Of a stretch of 49,522 nt of DNA, positions 18,559 through 27,941 are shown one piece after another. The stretch spans positions 1 to 49,522 of the forward strand of contig JAPKZI010000230.1 of the NCBI GenBank assembly GCA_026393865.1, given 5' to 3'. Under the pieces are notes generated by a model that had not been told where the DNA came from, did not search any database, and worked only from the letters and a program-made list of their open reading frames with translations. Origin of the DNA: Candidatus Aminicenantota bacterium. Lineage in GTDB: Bacteria; Acidobacteriota; Aminicenantia; Aminicenantales; UBA4085. Made by a program: the position numbers and the translations under genes. Each line of letters opens with the position of its first letter. Positions within the stretch are counted from its first letter, which is position 1.

Positions 18559-21500
18559 CTATTCTCGATGGCTCTCGAACTTCGGCCTGATCGTCACCTT
18601 GACCGGAATCCTTCTCGTGATCCCCAATCCACCTTCCTTAATAAAAACCAAATCGTATGTCCCCACGAATCCCGGTCCTGGCATCCAGGAGAAGGTCCCG
18701 GTTCGTTGGTCCAGCGTCGAACCAATCGGCAGAGATCGCAATTCTTCACCAACAACGTGGTATCCCCTGATCGGTTTGGCTTTCCCTAGATCAATTTCGA
18801 CTCTTTCAACCTCTTTTATCTCGATATGTAGAGTCCCATAATTATCTGGCTGGAGGACTTCCGGATCTGGCTTAAAGCTAAAACCTCTTTTTGCCATTAA
18901 GGGCTCGAAACTCACCGGGAGATTCATTAAGGATTCAAAGTAATTGGCTTTTTCTGGGTTAATTGACTGTGCACTTGCCGGCGCCGAAGTTCCCGTATTG
19001 ACGATGCTGAAGTATCGGCTGCCGATCCCGTCCGCCTGCCCCCCGTCATCCGTGGCGATCCAGTAAATGGTGTGGACGCCGTTCGGGTAGGTCGTCGTGT
19101 CCAGGTAATATGCACCCACTGGCCCGCCGGCCCCGGGCGCCCCTGTGTTGTTCAATCCCGGGAACGCCGTCGCCACATCCACGCGGTACTGGTTATAAAC
19201 GTTTGGCGCCGTAGCTAAATTCCCGACTTTAACACTATCCACATACACGTCGATCGTCGACCCGTTTTTGGGCACCGTTTTCGGCTTCGGCGTCAATACC
19301 CAGCCGAAGTTGACGAAAAGGCTGCCCGACGCGTTCCCTCCCTGCGTCGGCGTGTCGATCGTCCCGAACGGCTTCACCGCTGTAGCGTTGGAACAGGTAA
19401 TCGTCTTCGACCCCAACAACACCCTGTTGCCTTCTTTATCCGTTGCATAGGCATAGAGCTTGTACGTCCCGTTCCCATGCGCCGGGAGCATGTTCGTCAG
19501 CATCATATAGCCCCAGCCCGCCTTGTAGTTCATCGGAAGCGTCGGAAACGCCGCCTCGATATCGGGCCGGGCGCCCTCGACGAAGATGGCCTCCCCGATG
19601 GCCCATTGGCCGGGCGTCTCCCCCGCAAAGTTGTCCCGCAAGATCTCCACCTTGACGACCCCGATATCGTCCATGGCCCAACCCGTCACCGGGACGGCTC
19701 CCGTCACTCCCGTCGTCCCCTCCACCGGGGTATCGAACGAGCCGAACGGAACCGTGCCCGCCGCCTTAACCATTAATCCGACGTTTATAGCCTGAGGGCT
19801 ATTGGTGGCGTTCGGATCCGAGACAGTGATCGTCCCCGTATACGATCCGGCCGCCAGCCCCGCCGGATTGACGCTCATCTGAATGACCGCCGTTCCCGTC
19901 CCCGAAGCCGGGGTCACCGCGAGCCAGGTCTGGCTGGAGTGGGCTGACCAATTCAGCGTACCGCCTCCCGTGTTGCTCACGATGACCGACTGAGATTGCG
20001 TTACGACGCCCCCCGATTGCGCCCCGAAATCCAGTCTTATCTTGCTTAAACGGATTGTCGGCGGTGCCGGGATGAAAATCGTGAACGAGGCGTCGCTCGT
20101 ATCCGAAACGGCGGGGTTGGAAGCGTCACTCACCCTCACCCGGCAGTTCGTCGAGGCCGCCATGAACCATTGCCAAGCAAATTCCCCAACGTTCAACGAC
20201 GAGGCGATGATCGTCGTCCAGTTCGCCCCCCCGTCGGTCGAGTACTCGAGTTTGACGTTGGCGATCGTTCCGGTCGTCGTCCACGTGAGGGCATGCATGG
20301 ACCCCGCCGCCCAGATCTCTCCCCCGTTGGGCGCGGTGACCGTGATCGACATGCCTACGAGCGTGAAGGCGGCGTCGCTGACGTCGAAGGCCGCGGCGTT
20401 CGCCGCATCGCTGACCCGGACCAAGCCGTTCACCGAGGACGCGTCCGGCACCGTCCAGGCATACGTCCCCGTGTTCGTCGTCGAGGCGACGATCGTCGTC
20501 CAGTTCGCCCCCCTGTCGGTCGAGTATTGGAGTTTGACGTTGGCGATCGTTCCGATCGCCCGCCAAGTGATGTTGCGCACGGACCCCGCCGCCCAGATCT
20601 CCCCCCCGTTGGGCGCGGTTACGAGGACCGGAACTTCCTTAATTTTGGCGACGAAAGCCGCATATCTTCCGTACCAAGTCAGGTCCGGTCCTGTCACGAC
20701 AGGGAAAAAAGGGTCCCAGGCGGAGGTGCGACCCACAACATACGCGGCCCCGAAATCGTCCACGGCTATGCCCCTGGCTACCTCTTCGGTATAGCTGCCG
20801 ATATATCCGCAATAGACTAGCGCCTTGCCCGAGGAGTCCACCTTGGCCACAAAGGCGTCCCCCTCTTGCGGAATGCCGCTGTCGTTGTATGTGAGGTCCG
20901 GACCCGAAACGACCGGAAAAGTGGCCTCGCTGGAATACGTCACGCCCGCGATATACGCGTTCCCGGAACCGTCGACCGCAACCCCGAGGGCGGTTTCGTG
21001 ATCCACGCCGCCGATATACCCGCAGTAAATGAGCGCCGTGCCCGTGGGGTTGATCTTGGCTACGAATGCGTCTGCGCGGTCTAACCCGGGATTGTTATAG
21101 GTCAAGTCCGGGCCCGCGACGACGGGAAAGGTGTCCTCGGCAGATCTCGTCTCGCCGGCGACATAAGCGTTTCCCGAGCCGTCCACATCGATCCCGTAGC
21201 CTCGGTCATAACCGGAACCGCCGATATATCCGCAATAGACCAACGCCGTCCCAGTCGCGTTCACCTTGGCCACGAAGACATCGTAAGAGCCGTTCTGCGT
21301 CAGATCAGGACCTGAGACGACGGGGAAGTCAGTGTAGCTCGTTTCTCCAGTGACATAAGCATTTCCGAGATTATCCACGGCGATCCCGTAACCCCTGTCA
21401 TTGCCGGAACTGCCGATATAGCCGCAATAGTCAAGTGCCGTCCCCGTAGCGTTCACCTTGGCGACGAAAACGTCCTCGCCTCCGTTGGACGTCAGGTCAG

Positions 21501-22896
21501 GCCCCTCGACGACGGGAAAAAGCCACTCGGGAGAAGTCGTCCAGCCCGTGACGTAAGCGTTTCCGGAACCATCGACCGCAATGCTTAAGCCTCTATCATC
21601 CACACCGCCGCCGATGTAGCCGCAATAGACGAGCGACGTCCCCGCGGCGTTCACCTTGGCCACAAACGCGTCAGGCGGCTGGTCACTGAAGATCAAGCCG
21701 GGGCCCGAAACGACCGGAAAAGTCGCCTCGGCGGAGGCCGTATCTCCGGTGATATAAGCATTTCCGAGATTATCCACGGCGATCCCGTAGCCCCTGTCAT
21801 AGCTGGAACCGCCGATATAGCCGCAGTAAACAAGCGCCGTCCCCGAAGCGTTCACTTTGGCCACGAACGCGTCGCCGCCGCCTGTCAGATCCGGGCCCAC
21901 AACAACTGGAAAGGAGGCCTCCGTGGAACCGGCATAGCCCACGATATACGCATTCCTTGACCCGTCCACGGCAATCCCAGAGGCCTCATCCCAACCCGTA
22001 CCGCCGATATAGCCGCAGTAGACAAGGACCGCCGGGTCGAGGACGAGCGGCCGGCTGCGGTCATATTCCCCGACCTCGAATCCGTAGACTTGACTCCCGT
22101 TCCCGCCTGCGGCTTTTTCCATTTTTTGCAAAACATAGGCCGCGGGGACATCCGCCTTCCCACGATCGCCGTCTTGCCAGGCCACCGGGACATCATCCTC
22201 GAAACCGCCCACGGGCGTCGTGACCGCGAGCCGCCCTTCCTCCGTCACCTCGACCGAGTCCGCTCCTCGATAGGCCAGCCGGATACGCGACGGATCCGCT
22301 CCGGGATGAACGATGAACTCGTATTTCATCCGGTCGACCGTCCCGGAATAGAGGAGATCGATCCCAGGCCAAAGATCTTGATAGATAATCTTCGAATATG
22401 TCGGAAGGCCTGTCTTCCATTCCTCGGGTTTTCCCTTGAAATAGGAAATGACGGCCTCGGTCTTCTCAACGCCCGTCGGCCTCGCTGCGGGATTCGCGTC
22501 CACAAAATCCAGCTTCACCACCCATCGGGACTCCGGCGCGGCTTCGATTTTCTCTCTTTCCCTCTCCCGGCCGATGGGACCCGATAAATCCGGAGTTTTC
22601 GATCTGCCTTTTCCCATCTCGTTCCCGCTAAGAGCGATGGTCATTCCTTCTGATGTGAAGTACAGGCTCTTATCCTTCCCCTGCACATAATAGGCCACCC
22701 GCTCGTCCATCTGCCCCCGGTTTTCGATGAAATAAACCGGCATCTTCCCGAAATTCATGTCCGTCTTCAGCCCCGACGACTTCAAGGAAAGGGAGATCCC
22801 GGAGGATGTCTGGATCATCCCGACGCTCGTCGATCCTCTCTCGATGGAGACAAAAGCCAAAAGGAAAGAAAAAACGCAGATGAAACGTCTTTTCAT
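18559..22896 (-). CDS. SBBP beta-propeller repeat protein A (DUF7948-like N-terminus, 7 propeller repeats, two Ig-like repeats, BACON-like and shared C-terminal module)
   Basis: seven YCGYIGxx...GIAVDxxGNAYVTGxT...FPVVxGPDLT...DAFVAKVN repeats; two VTAPNGGEIWAAGS modules; MKRRFICVFSFLLAFVSIERG signal, start at 22896 with GGGAGG RBS. Confidence 0.88.
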   Translation of the reverse strand: MKRRFICVFSFLLAFVSIERGSTSVGMIQTSSGISLSLKSSGLKTDMNFGKMPVYFIENRGQMDERVAYYVQGKDKSLYFTSEGMTIALSGNEMGKGRSKTPDLSGPIGREREREKIEAAPESRWVVKLDFVDANPAARPTGVEKTEAVISYFKGKPEEWKTGLPTYSKIIYQDLWPGIDLLYSGTVDRMKYEFIVHPGADPSRIRLAYRGADSVEVTEEGRLAVTTPVGGFEDDVPVAWQDGDRGKADVPAAYVLQKMEKAAGGNGSQVYGFEVGEYDRSRPLVLDPAVLVYCGYIGGTGWDEASGIAVDGSRNAYIVGYAGSTEASFPVVVGPDLTGGGDAFVAKVNASGTALVYCGYIGGSSYDRGYGIAVDNLGNAYITGDTASAEATFPVVSGPGLIFSDQPPDAFVAKVNAAGTSLVYCGYIGGGVDDRGLSIAVDGSGNAYVTGWTTSPEWLFPVVEGPDLTSNGGEDVFVAKVNATGTALDYCGYIGSSGNDRGYGIAVDNLGNAYVTGETSYTDFPVVSGPDLTQNGSYDVFVAKVNATGTALVYCGYIGGSGYDRGYGIDVDGSGNAYVAGETRSAEDTFPVVAGPDLTYNNPGLDRADAFVAKINPTGTALIYCGYIGGVDHETALGVAVDGSGNAYIAGVTYSSEATFPVVSGPDLTYNDSGIPQEGDAFVAKVDSSGKALVYCGYIGSYTEEVARGIAVDDFGAAYVVGRTSAWDPFFPVVTGPDLTWYGRYAAFVAKIKEVPVLVTAPNGGEIWAAGSVRNITWRAIGTIANVKLQYSTDRGANWTTIVASTTNTGTYAWTVPDASSVNGLVRVSDAANAAAFDVSDAAFTLVGMSITVTAPNGGEIWAAGSMHALTWTTTGTIANVKLEYSTDGGANWTTIIASSLNVGEFAWQWFMAASTNCRVRVSDASNPAVSDTSDASFTIFIPAPPTIRLSKIRLDFGAQSGGVVTQSQSVIVSNTGGGTLNWSAHSSQTWLAVTPASGTGTAVIQMSVNPAGLAAGSYTGTITVSDPNATNSPQAINVGLMVKAAGTVPFGSFDTPVEGTTGVTGAVPVTGWAMDDIGVVKVEILRDNFAGETPGQWAIGEAIFVEGARPDIEAAFPTLPMNYKAGWGYMMLTNMLPAHGNGTYKLYAYATDKEGNRVLLGSKTITCSNATAVKPFGTIDTPTQGGNASGSLFVNFGWVLTPKPKTVPKNGSTIDVYVDSVKVGNLATAPNVYNQYRVDVATAFPGLNNTGAPGAGGPVGAYYLDTTTYPNGVHTIYWIATDDGGQADGIGSRYFSIVNTGTSAPASAQSINPEKANYFESLMNLPVSFEPLMAKRGFSFKPDPEVLQPDNYGTLHIEIKEVERVEIDLGKAKPIRGYHVVGEELRSLPIGSTLDQRTGTFSWMPGPGFVGTYDLVFIKEGGLGITRRIPVKVTIRPKFESHRE

Positions 22897-23097
22897 ATCA
22901 ACCTCCCGCCGGAATCGATGACATAGGCCGGGAGCCAATTTCTCGACCTTATTATGGATAGGCTATCTGTGAATAATTCTTGGATAAAACACCATAAAAG
23001 TCAAGCAGCGGAATGCGGAAAAAGGGGGAGGAATAAGGTAGGCATCCTTAGAAAGAGTCTTGCCAAAACGCCTTTAAGACTCTGAATTAGTGATATC

Positions 23098-23133
23098 TAT
23101 CCCCCCTACCCCCCTTATGTCAAATAAGGGGGG
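23098..23133. repeat. C-rich/G-rich palindromic repeat
   Basis: tatcccccctaccccccttatgtcaaataaggggggcc. Confidence 0.7.
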
Positions 23134-23164
23134 CCCCGAAACATGTAGGCGTTTTGGGGATTGT

Positions 23165-23240
23165 ATGGTGGGGCCGACGAGACTTGAACTCGCGACCTCT
23201 GACGTGTAAGCCCGATACTCTACTGTTTCCCGCCGGACAT
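23165..23240 (-). pseudogene. tRNA remnant: 3' half identical to tRNA-Asp, 5' half unlike it (possible tRNA-Val-like chimera)
   Basis: 42-bp match (41/42) between 23165-23206 and 27624-27665 ending at the anticodon loop; beyond it reverse strand reads GTAGAGTATCGGGCTTACAC; no 5' acceptor arm pairing CGGCCCC found. Confidence 0.6.
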
Positions 23241-23269
23241 TATCACTTTGCGGTAACAGAGTACGCGGC

Positions 23270-26200
23270 TTATTTCGCCCTGAACTTCGGCTTGATCGTG
23301 ACCACCACGGGAATTCTTCTCCCGATGCCGAACTCATCTTCCTGGACGAAGAGGAGGTTATAAGTCCCTAGGAATCCGGGTCCCGGAAGCCAGGAGAACG
23401 TGCCTTTCTTGGTGTCGAGCGTCGAGCCGATGGGCAACCCTCGCAGCTCCTCGCCCACAACCAGATAGCCTTTGAGGCCCGGGCCTTTCCCAAGATCAAG
23501 TTCCAGGCGCTCGACCTCCCTCATTTCCGTCCGGATCACGCCATACCGGTCAGGCTCGATCATTTCGGCCGGAGCGGACAGATCGAAGCCCTTTTTCACG
23601 GAAACGGAATCGAACGATACGGGGAGCCTTCCGAGAGTGCCCATCTTGGGAACCGCCGCCGCAAAATCAGGGGCGATGGTCGAACCCACGGCCTTGATTT
23701 CATTGGCCGTGGTCCCTGTATTCACGATGTTAAAATAGCGCGAGCCGATCCCGTCCGCCTGCCCCCCGTCATCCGTGGCGATCCAGTAAATGGTGTGGAC
23801 GCCGTTCGCGTATTTCGTCGTATCCAGGTAAAAGGCTCCGACCGGTCCCCCGGCGCCAGGCGACCCCGTATTGTTCAATCCGGGGAAGGCGGTCGAGACA
23901 TCCACCCGATACTGATTGTAGACGTTCGGGGCCGTGGCCAGGGTCCCCGCTTGGGTCCCATCGACCCAGACCGAAATTGTTGACCCGTTCTTCGGCACCG
24001 TCTTCGGCAGCGGCGTCAGCACCCAGCCGAAGTTGACGAAAAGGCTGCCCGATGCGTCTCCCCCCTGAGTCGGAGTGTCGATTGTTCCGAACGGCTTAAC
24101 GGCTGTCGCGTTAGAACAGGTGACTGTCTTCGTCCCCAACAGCACCCGGTTCCCTTCTTTATCCGTGGCGTAGGCATAGAGTTTGTATGTCCCATTCCCG
24201 TGCGCTGGGAGCATGTTCGTCAACAGCATGTAACCCCAGCCCGCCTTATTATTCATCGGATACCCCGGCAAGGCCGTCTCGATATCGGGCCGGGCCCCCT
24301 CGACGAAGATGGCCTCTCCGATCGCCCACTGGCCGGGCGTCTCGCCCAAGACGTTATCGCGCAGAATCTCCACCTTGGTTACCTCGATATCATCCAGCGC
24401 CCATCCGGTCACCGGAATCGCGCCTGTAATCCCCGTCGTCCCCTCCACCGGGGTATCGAACGAGCCGAACGGAACCGTGCCTGCCGCCTTAACCATTAAT
24501 CCGACGTTTATCGCCTGAGGGCTATTAGTGGCGTTCGGATCCGAGACGGTGATCGTCCACGTATAGGATCCCGCCGCCAGCCCGGCCGGGTTGACGCTCA
24601 CTTGAATGACTTTCGTTCCCGTCCCCGAAGTCGGGGTCACCGCGAGCCGGTAATGGTTGGAGAAGGCTATCCAATTCAGCGTACCGCATCCCGTGTTGCT
24701 CACGATCACCGATTGGGATTTGGTCGAAACGCCGCCAGCCACCGCCCCGAAGTTCAGAGCATTTCGGCTGAGGCCGACCGTCGGGATCCCGACGATAGTG
24801 AACACCGCATCGCTCAGATCACTGACCGTTGCGTTCGAAGCGTCGCTCATCCGGACAAGACAGGTAGTCGAGGGCGTATTCGGTATAGTCCAAGGATAAC
24901 TCCCTGTATTGGATGTCGAGGCGATGACGGTCGTCCAACTTGTTCCGTTATTCGTCGAATACTCGATCTTGACGTTGGCGATCGCGCCCGTCGAGGCCCA
25001 GGTGATGTTGTGAGCCGATCCCGCCACCCAGATCTCTCCCCCGTTGGGCGAGGTCACGACGACCGGAACTTCTGAAATTTTCGCGACGAAGGCGTCGTAA
25101 TCGCCTCCGTTATATGTCAGGTCAGGTCCTGTCACGACGGGAAACCGCCAATCCCAACCGGTGGTGTGGCCCGCAACATACGCGTCCCCGAAATCGTCCA
25201 CGGCTATGCCCCAGGCTCCGTCTTCGCTCCGGTCGCCGATATATCCGCAATAGATTAGCGCCCTTCCCGAGGAGTCCACCTTGGCCACAAAGGCGTCCCC
25301 GGGCACCGGCGTGATGCCGAAGTCGTTGTATGTGAGGTCCGGACCCGAAACGACCGGAAAAGTGGCTTCGGTGGACCACGTCTGGCCCGCGATATAGGCG
25401 TTCCCGGAACCATCGACCGCAATGCTATAGCCTCTATCATCTTCACTGCCGCCGATATACCCGCAGTAAATGAGCGCCGTGCCCGTGGGATTGATCTTGG
25501 CTACGAATGCGTCTCTGGCGAATAAACCGGGATTGTTAAAGGTCAAGTCCGGGCCCGCGACGACGGGAAAGGTGTCCTCGGCAGATCTCGTCTCGCCGAC
25601 GACATAAGCATTTCCCGAGCTATCCACGGCGATCCCGTAGCCATCGTCAGCGTCGGAACCGCCGATATATACGCAATAGATGAACGCCGTCCCCGAAGGA
25701 TTCACCTTGGCGATAAAAGCATCGCCGCCGCTGGATCCGGTGATATAAGCATTTCCGAGATTATCCACGGCGATCCCTCTACCCTGCGGACAGCCGATAT
25801 AGCCGCAATAGTCAAGTGCCGTCCCCTTAGCGTTCACCTTGGCCACGAACGCTATGATGAATCCGCCGTTGAAAGTCAGGTCAGGCCCTACGACGACGGG
25901 AAAAAGCCACCAGGGAGACTCCGTCCAGCCCGTGACGTAAGCGTTTCCGGAACCATCGACCGCGATGCTGTAGCCTGCATCATCCCCACTGCCGCTGATG
26001 TAGCCGCAATAGACGAGCGACGTCCCCGAAGCGTTCACCTTGGCTACGAACGCGTCGGGTGGTCCGATAGAAGTCAGGCCAGGGCCCAAAACGACCGGAA
26101 AAGTCGCCTCGGTGGATTTCGTGTCTCCAGTGATATAAGCATTTCCGAGATTATCCACGGCGATCTTTCTTCCCCTCTCCCAGCTGGAACCGCCGATATA

Positions 26201-27280
26201 GCCGCAGTAAACAAGCGCCGTCCCCGAAGCGTTCACTTTGGCTACGAACGCGTCGCTGCCGCTTTCTGTCAGATCCGGACCCACAACAACTGGAAAGGAG
26301 GCCTCCGTGGAACCGGTAGTGCCCACGACATACGCATTCCTTGACCCGTCCACGGCAATCCCACCGGCCGTATCTTGTCCCGAGCCGCCTATAAAACCGC
26401 AATAGACAAGAACCGCCGGGTCGAGGACGAGCGGCCGGCTGCGGTCATATTCCCCGACCTCGAATCCGTAGACTTGACTCCCGTTCCCGCCTGCGGCTTT
26501 TTCCATTTTTTGCAAAACATAGGCCGCGGGGACGTCCGCCTTCCCTCCATCGACGTCTTGCCAGGCCACCGGGACATCATCCTCAAAGCCGCCCGCGGGC
26601 GTCGTGACCGCGAGCCGTCCTTCCCCGGTCACCTCGACCGCGTCCGCTCCTCGATAAGCCAGCCGAATCCGCAACGGATCCCCGCCCGGATGGACGATGA
26701 ACTCGTATTTCAGCCGATTGACCGTCCCGCCATAGACAAGATCGATTCCAGGCCAGAGATCCTTATAGATAATCTTCGAATATGTCGGGAGGCCCTTCTT
26801 CCATTCCTCGGGTTTTCCCTTGAAATAGGAAATGACGGCCCCGGTCTCCTCGACGCCCGTCGGTTTCGCTGCGGGATTCGCGCCCACAAAATCCAACTTC
26901 ACCACCCAACGAGCATCCGACGCGGCCTCGCTCTTCGCTCTCTCCCGCTCCCCGTTCATGGGACCAGGCAAAACCCGAGCTTCGGGCCTGTCATTCCCCT
27001 TCGTGCTCCCGCTGAGGACGATCGTCACACCTTCGGATGTGAAATAAAGGCTCTTATCCTTGCCCTGCACGTAATAGGCGACTCTCTTATCCAACTGACC
27101 CTTGTTGGCGATGAAATACAGCGGCATCTTCCCGAAATTCATGTCCGTCTTCAGCCCCGACGACTTCAAGGAAAGGGAGATCCCGGAGGATGCCTGGATC
27201 ATCCCGACGCTCGTCGATCCTCTCTCGATGGAGACAAAAGCCAAAAGGAAAGAAAAAACGCAGATGAAACGTCTTTTCAT
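23270..27280 (-). CDS. SBBP beta-propeller repeat protein B (paralog of A)
   Basis: near-identical signal peptide and N-terminus, seven YCxxI repeats, one VTSPNGGEIWVAGS module, BACON-like and shared C-terminal module. Confidence 0.88.
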   Translation of the reverse strand: MKRRFICVFSFLLAFVSIERGSTSVGMIQASSGISLSLKSSGLKTDMNFGKMPLYFIANKGQLDKRVAYYVQGKDKSLYFTSEGVTIVLSGSTKGNDRPEARVLPGPMNGERERAKSEAASDARWVVKLDFVGANPAAKPTGVEETGAVISYFKGKPEEWKKGLPTYSKIIYKDLWPGIDLVYGGTVNRLKYEFIVHPGGDPLRIRLAYRGADAVEVTGEGRLAVTTPAGGFEDDVPVAWQDVDGGKADVPAAYVLQKMEKAAGGNGSQVYGFEVGEYDRSRPLVLDPAVLVYCGFIGGSGQDTAGGIAVDGSRNAYVVGTTGSTEASFPVVVGPDLTESGSDAFVAKVNASGTALVYCGYIGGSSWERGRKIAVDNLGNAYITGDTKSTEATFPVVLGPGLTSIGPPDAFVAKVNASGTSLVYCGYISGSGDDAGYSIAVDGSGNAYVTGWTESPWWLFPVVVGPDLTFNGGFIIAFVAKVNAKGTALDYCGYIGCPQGRGIAVDNLGNAYITGSSGGDAFIAKVNPSGTAFIYCVYIGGSDADDGYGIAVDSSGNAYVVGETRSAEDTFPVVAGPDLTFNNPGLFARDAFVAKINPTGTALIYCGYIGGSEDDRGYSIAVDGSGNAYIAGQTWSTEATFPVVSGPDLTYNDFGITPVPGDAFVAKVDSSGRALIYCGYIGDRSEDGAWGIAVDDFGDAYVAGHTTGWDWRFPVVTGPDLTYNGGDYDAFVAKISEVPVVVTSPNGGEIWVAGSAHNITWASTGAIANVKIEYSTNNGTSWTTVIASTSNTGSYPWTIPNTPSTTCLVRMSDASNATVSDLSDAVFTIVGIPTVGLSRNALNFGAVAGGVSTKSQSVIVSNTGCGTLNWIAFSNHYRLAVTPTSGTGTKVIQVSVNPAGLAAGSYTWTITVSDPNATNSPQAINVGLMVKAAGTVPFGSFDTPVEGTTGITGAIPVTGWALDDIEVTKVEILRDNVLGETPGQWAIGEAIFVEGARPDIETALPGYPMNNKAGWGYMLLTNMLPAHGNGTYKLYAYATDKEGNRVLLGTKTVTCSNATAVKPFGTIDTPTQGGDASGSLFVNFGWVLTPLPKTVPKNGSTISVWVDGTQAGTLATAPNVYNQYRVDVSTAFPGLNNTGSPGAGGPVGAFYLDTTKYANGVHTIYWIATDDGGQADGIGSRYFNIVNTGTTANEIKAVGSTIAPDFAAAVPKMGTLGRLPVSFDSVSVKKGFDLSAPAEMIEPDRYGVIRTEMREVERLELDLGKGPGLKGYLVVGEELRGLPIGSTLDTKKGTFSWLPGPGFLGTYNLLFVQEDEFGIGRRIPVVVTIKPKFRAK

Positions 27281-27484
27281 ATCAACCTCCCGCCGGAATC
27301 GATGACATAGGCCGTGAGCCAATTTTTCGACCTTATTATGGATAGGCTATCTGTGAATAATTCTTGGATGAAATGCTTTAAAAGTCAAGCAGCGGAATGC
27401 GGAAAAAGGGGGACCCCGAATCAGGAAGGCGTTTAAAGAAAGAGCTTTTCCAAAACGCCTTTAAGACTCTGAATTAGTGATATC

Positions 27485-27530
27485 TATCCCCCCTACCCCC
27501 CCTTCCAAGAAGGGGGGAATCGTCAGCGTT
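27485..27530. repeat. C-rich/G-rich palindromic repeat, copy 1 of a direct pair
   Basis: tatcccccctacccccccttccaagaaggggggaatcgtcagcgtt. Confidence 0.75.
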
Positions 27531-27567
27531 AATTGCCCAAAACGCTTCCATATCTTTTTAGTGATCT

Positions 27568-27612
27568 TATCCCCCCTACCCCCCTTCCAAGAAGGGGGGA
27601 ATCGTCAGCGTT
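27568..27612. repeat. C-rich/G-rich palindromic repeat, copy 2 of a direct pair
   Basis: tatcccccctaccccccttccaagaaggggggaatcgtcagcgtt, identical to 27485 copy except one C. Confidence 0.75.
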
Positions 27613-27624
27613 TCGGGAAAGGAA

Positions 27625-27701
27625 TGGCGGGGCCGACGAGACTTGAACTCGCGACCTCTGACGTGACAGGCCAGCGTTCTAACCAACTGAACTACGGCCC
27701 C
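27625..27701 (-). tRNA. tRNA-Asp (GTC)
   Basis: reverse strand GGGGCCGTAGTTCAGTTGGTTAGAACGCTGGCCTGTCACGTCAGAGGTCGCGAGTTCAAGTCTCGTCGGCCCCGCCA; 77 nt, CCA encoded. Confidence 0.95.
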
Positions 27702-27790
27702 GCCCAGGAGAGTAGATTATAGCCGGAAAGGGACCGTTTTTCAACTCCAAACCTTCGCCGATCCCATTCCGCTTTTTGATTAGCTATGGC

Positions 27791-27934
27791 GAGGGGGTAT
27801 GCCGCTTGGAACCCGTCCGAGAGCGAGAGCGGGCACGGTTCGGAAAAACGGAGTTTTTCCGAGAGCTCGAGAGCGAGGTCCGAGCGGATTTTCCGCGCTG
27901 GGGAAAATCCGCGTGGTGACGGGCGGCATCCCCC
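27791..27934. repeat. Multi-hairpin structured element downstream of htpX
   Basis: outer arms GGGGGTATGCCGC / GCGGCATCCCCC; inner perfect hairpins CGGAAAAAC-gga-GTTTTTCCG (27841-27861) and GCGGATTTTCC-7 nt-GGAAAATCCGC (27884-27912). Confidence 0.65.
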
Positions 27935-27941
27935 GAGCCCT

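Noticed and set aside
23165-27701. Genomic island integrated at tRNA-Asp
   Set aside because: att-like repeats exist, but there is no integrase or other cargo, and homologous flanks favour segmental duplication.
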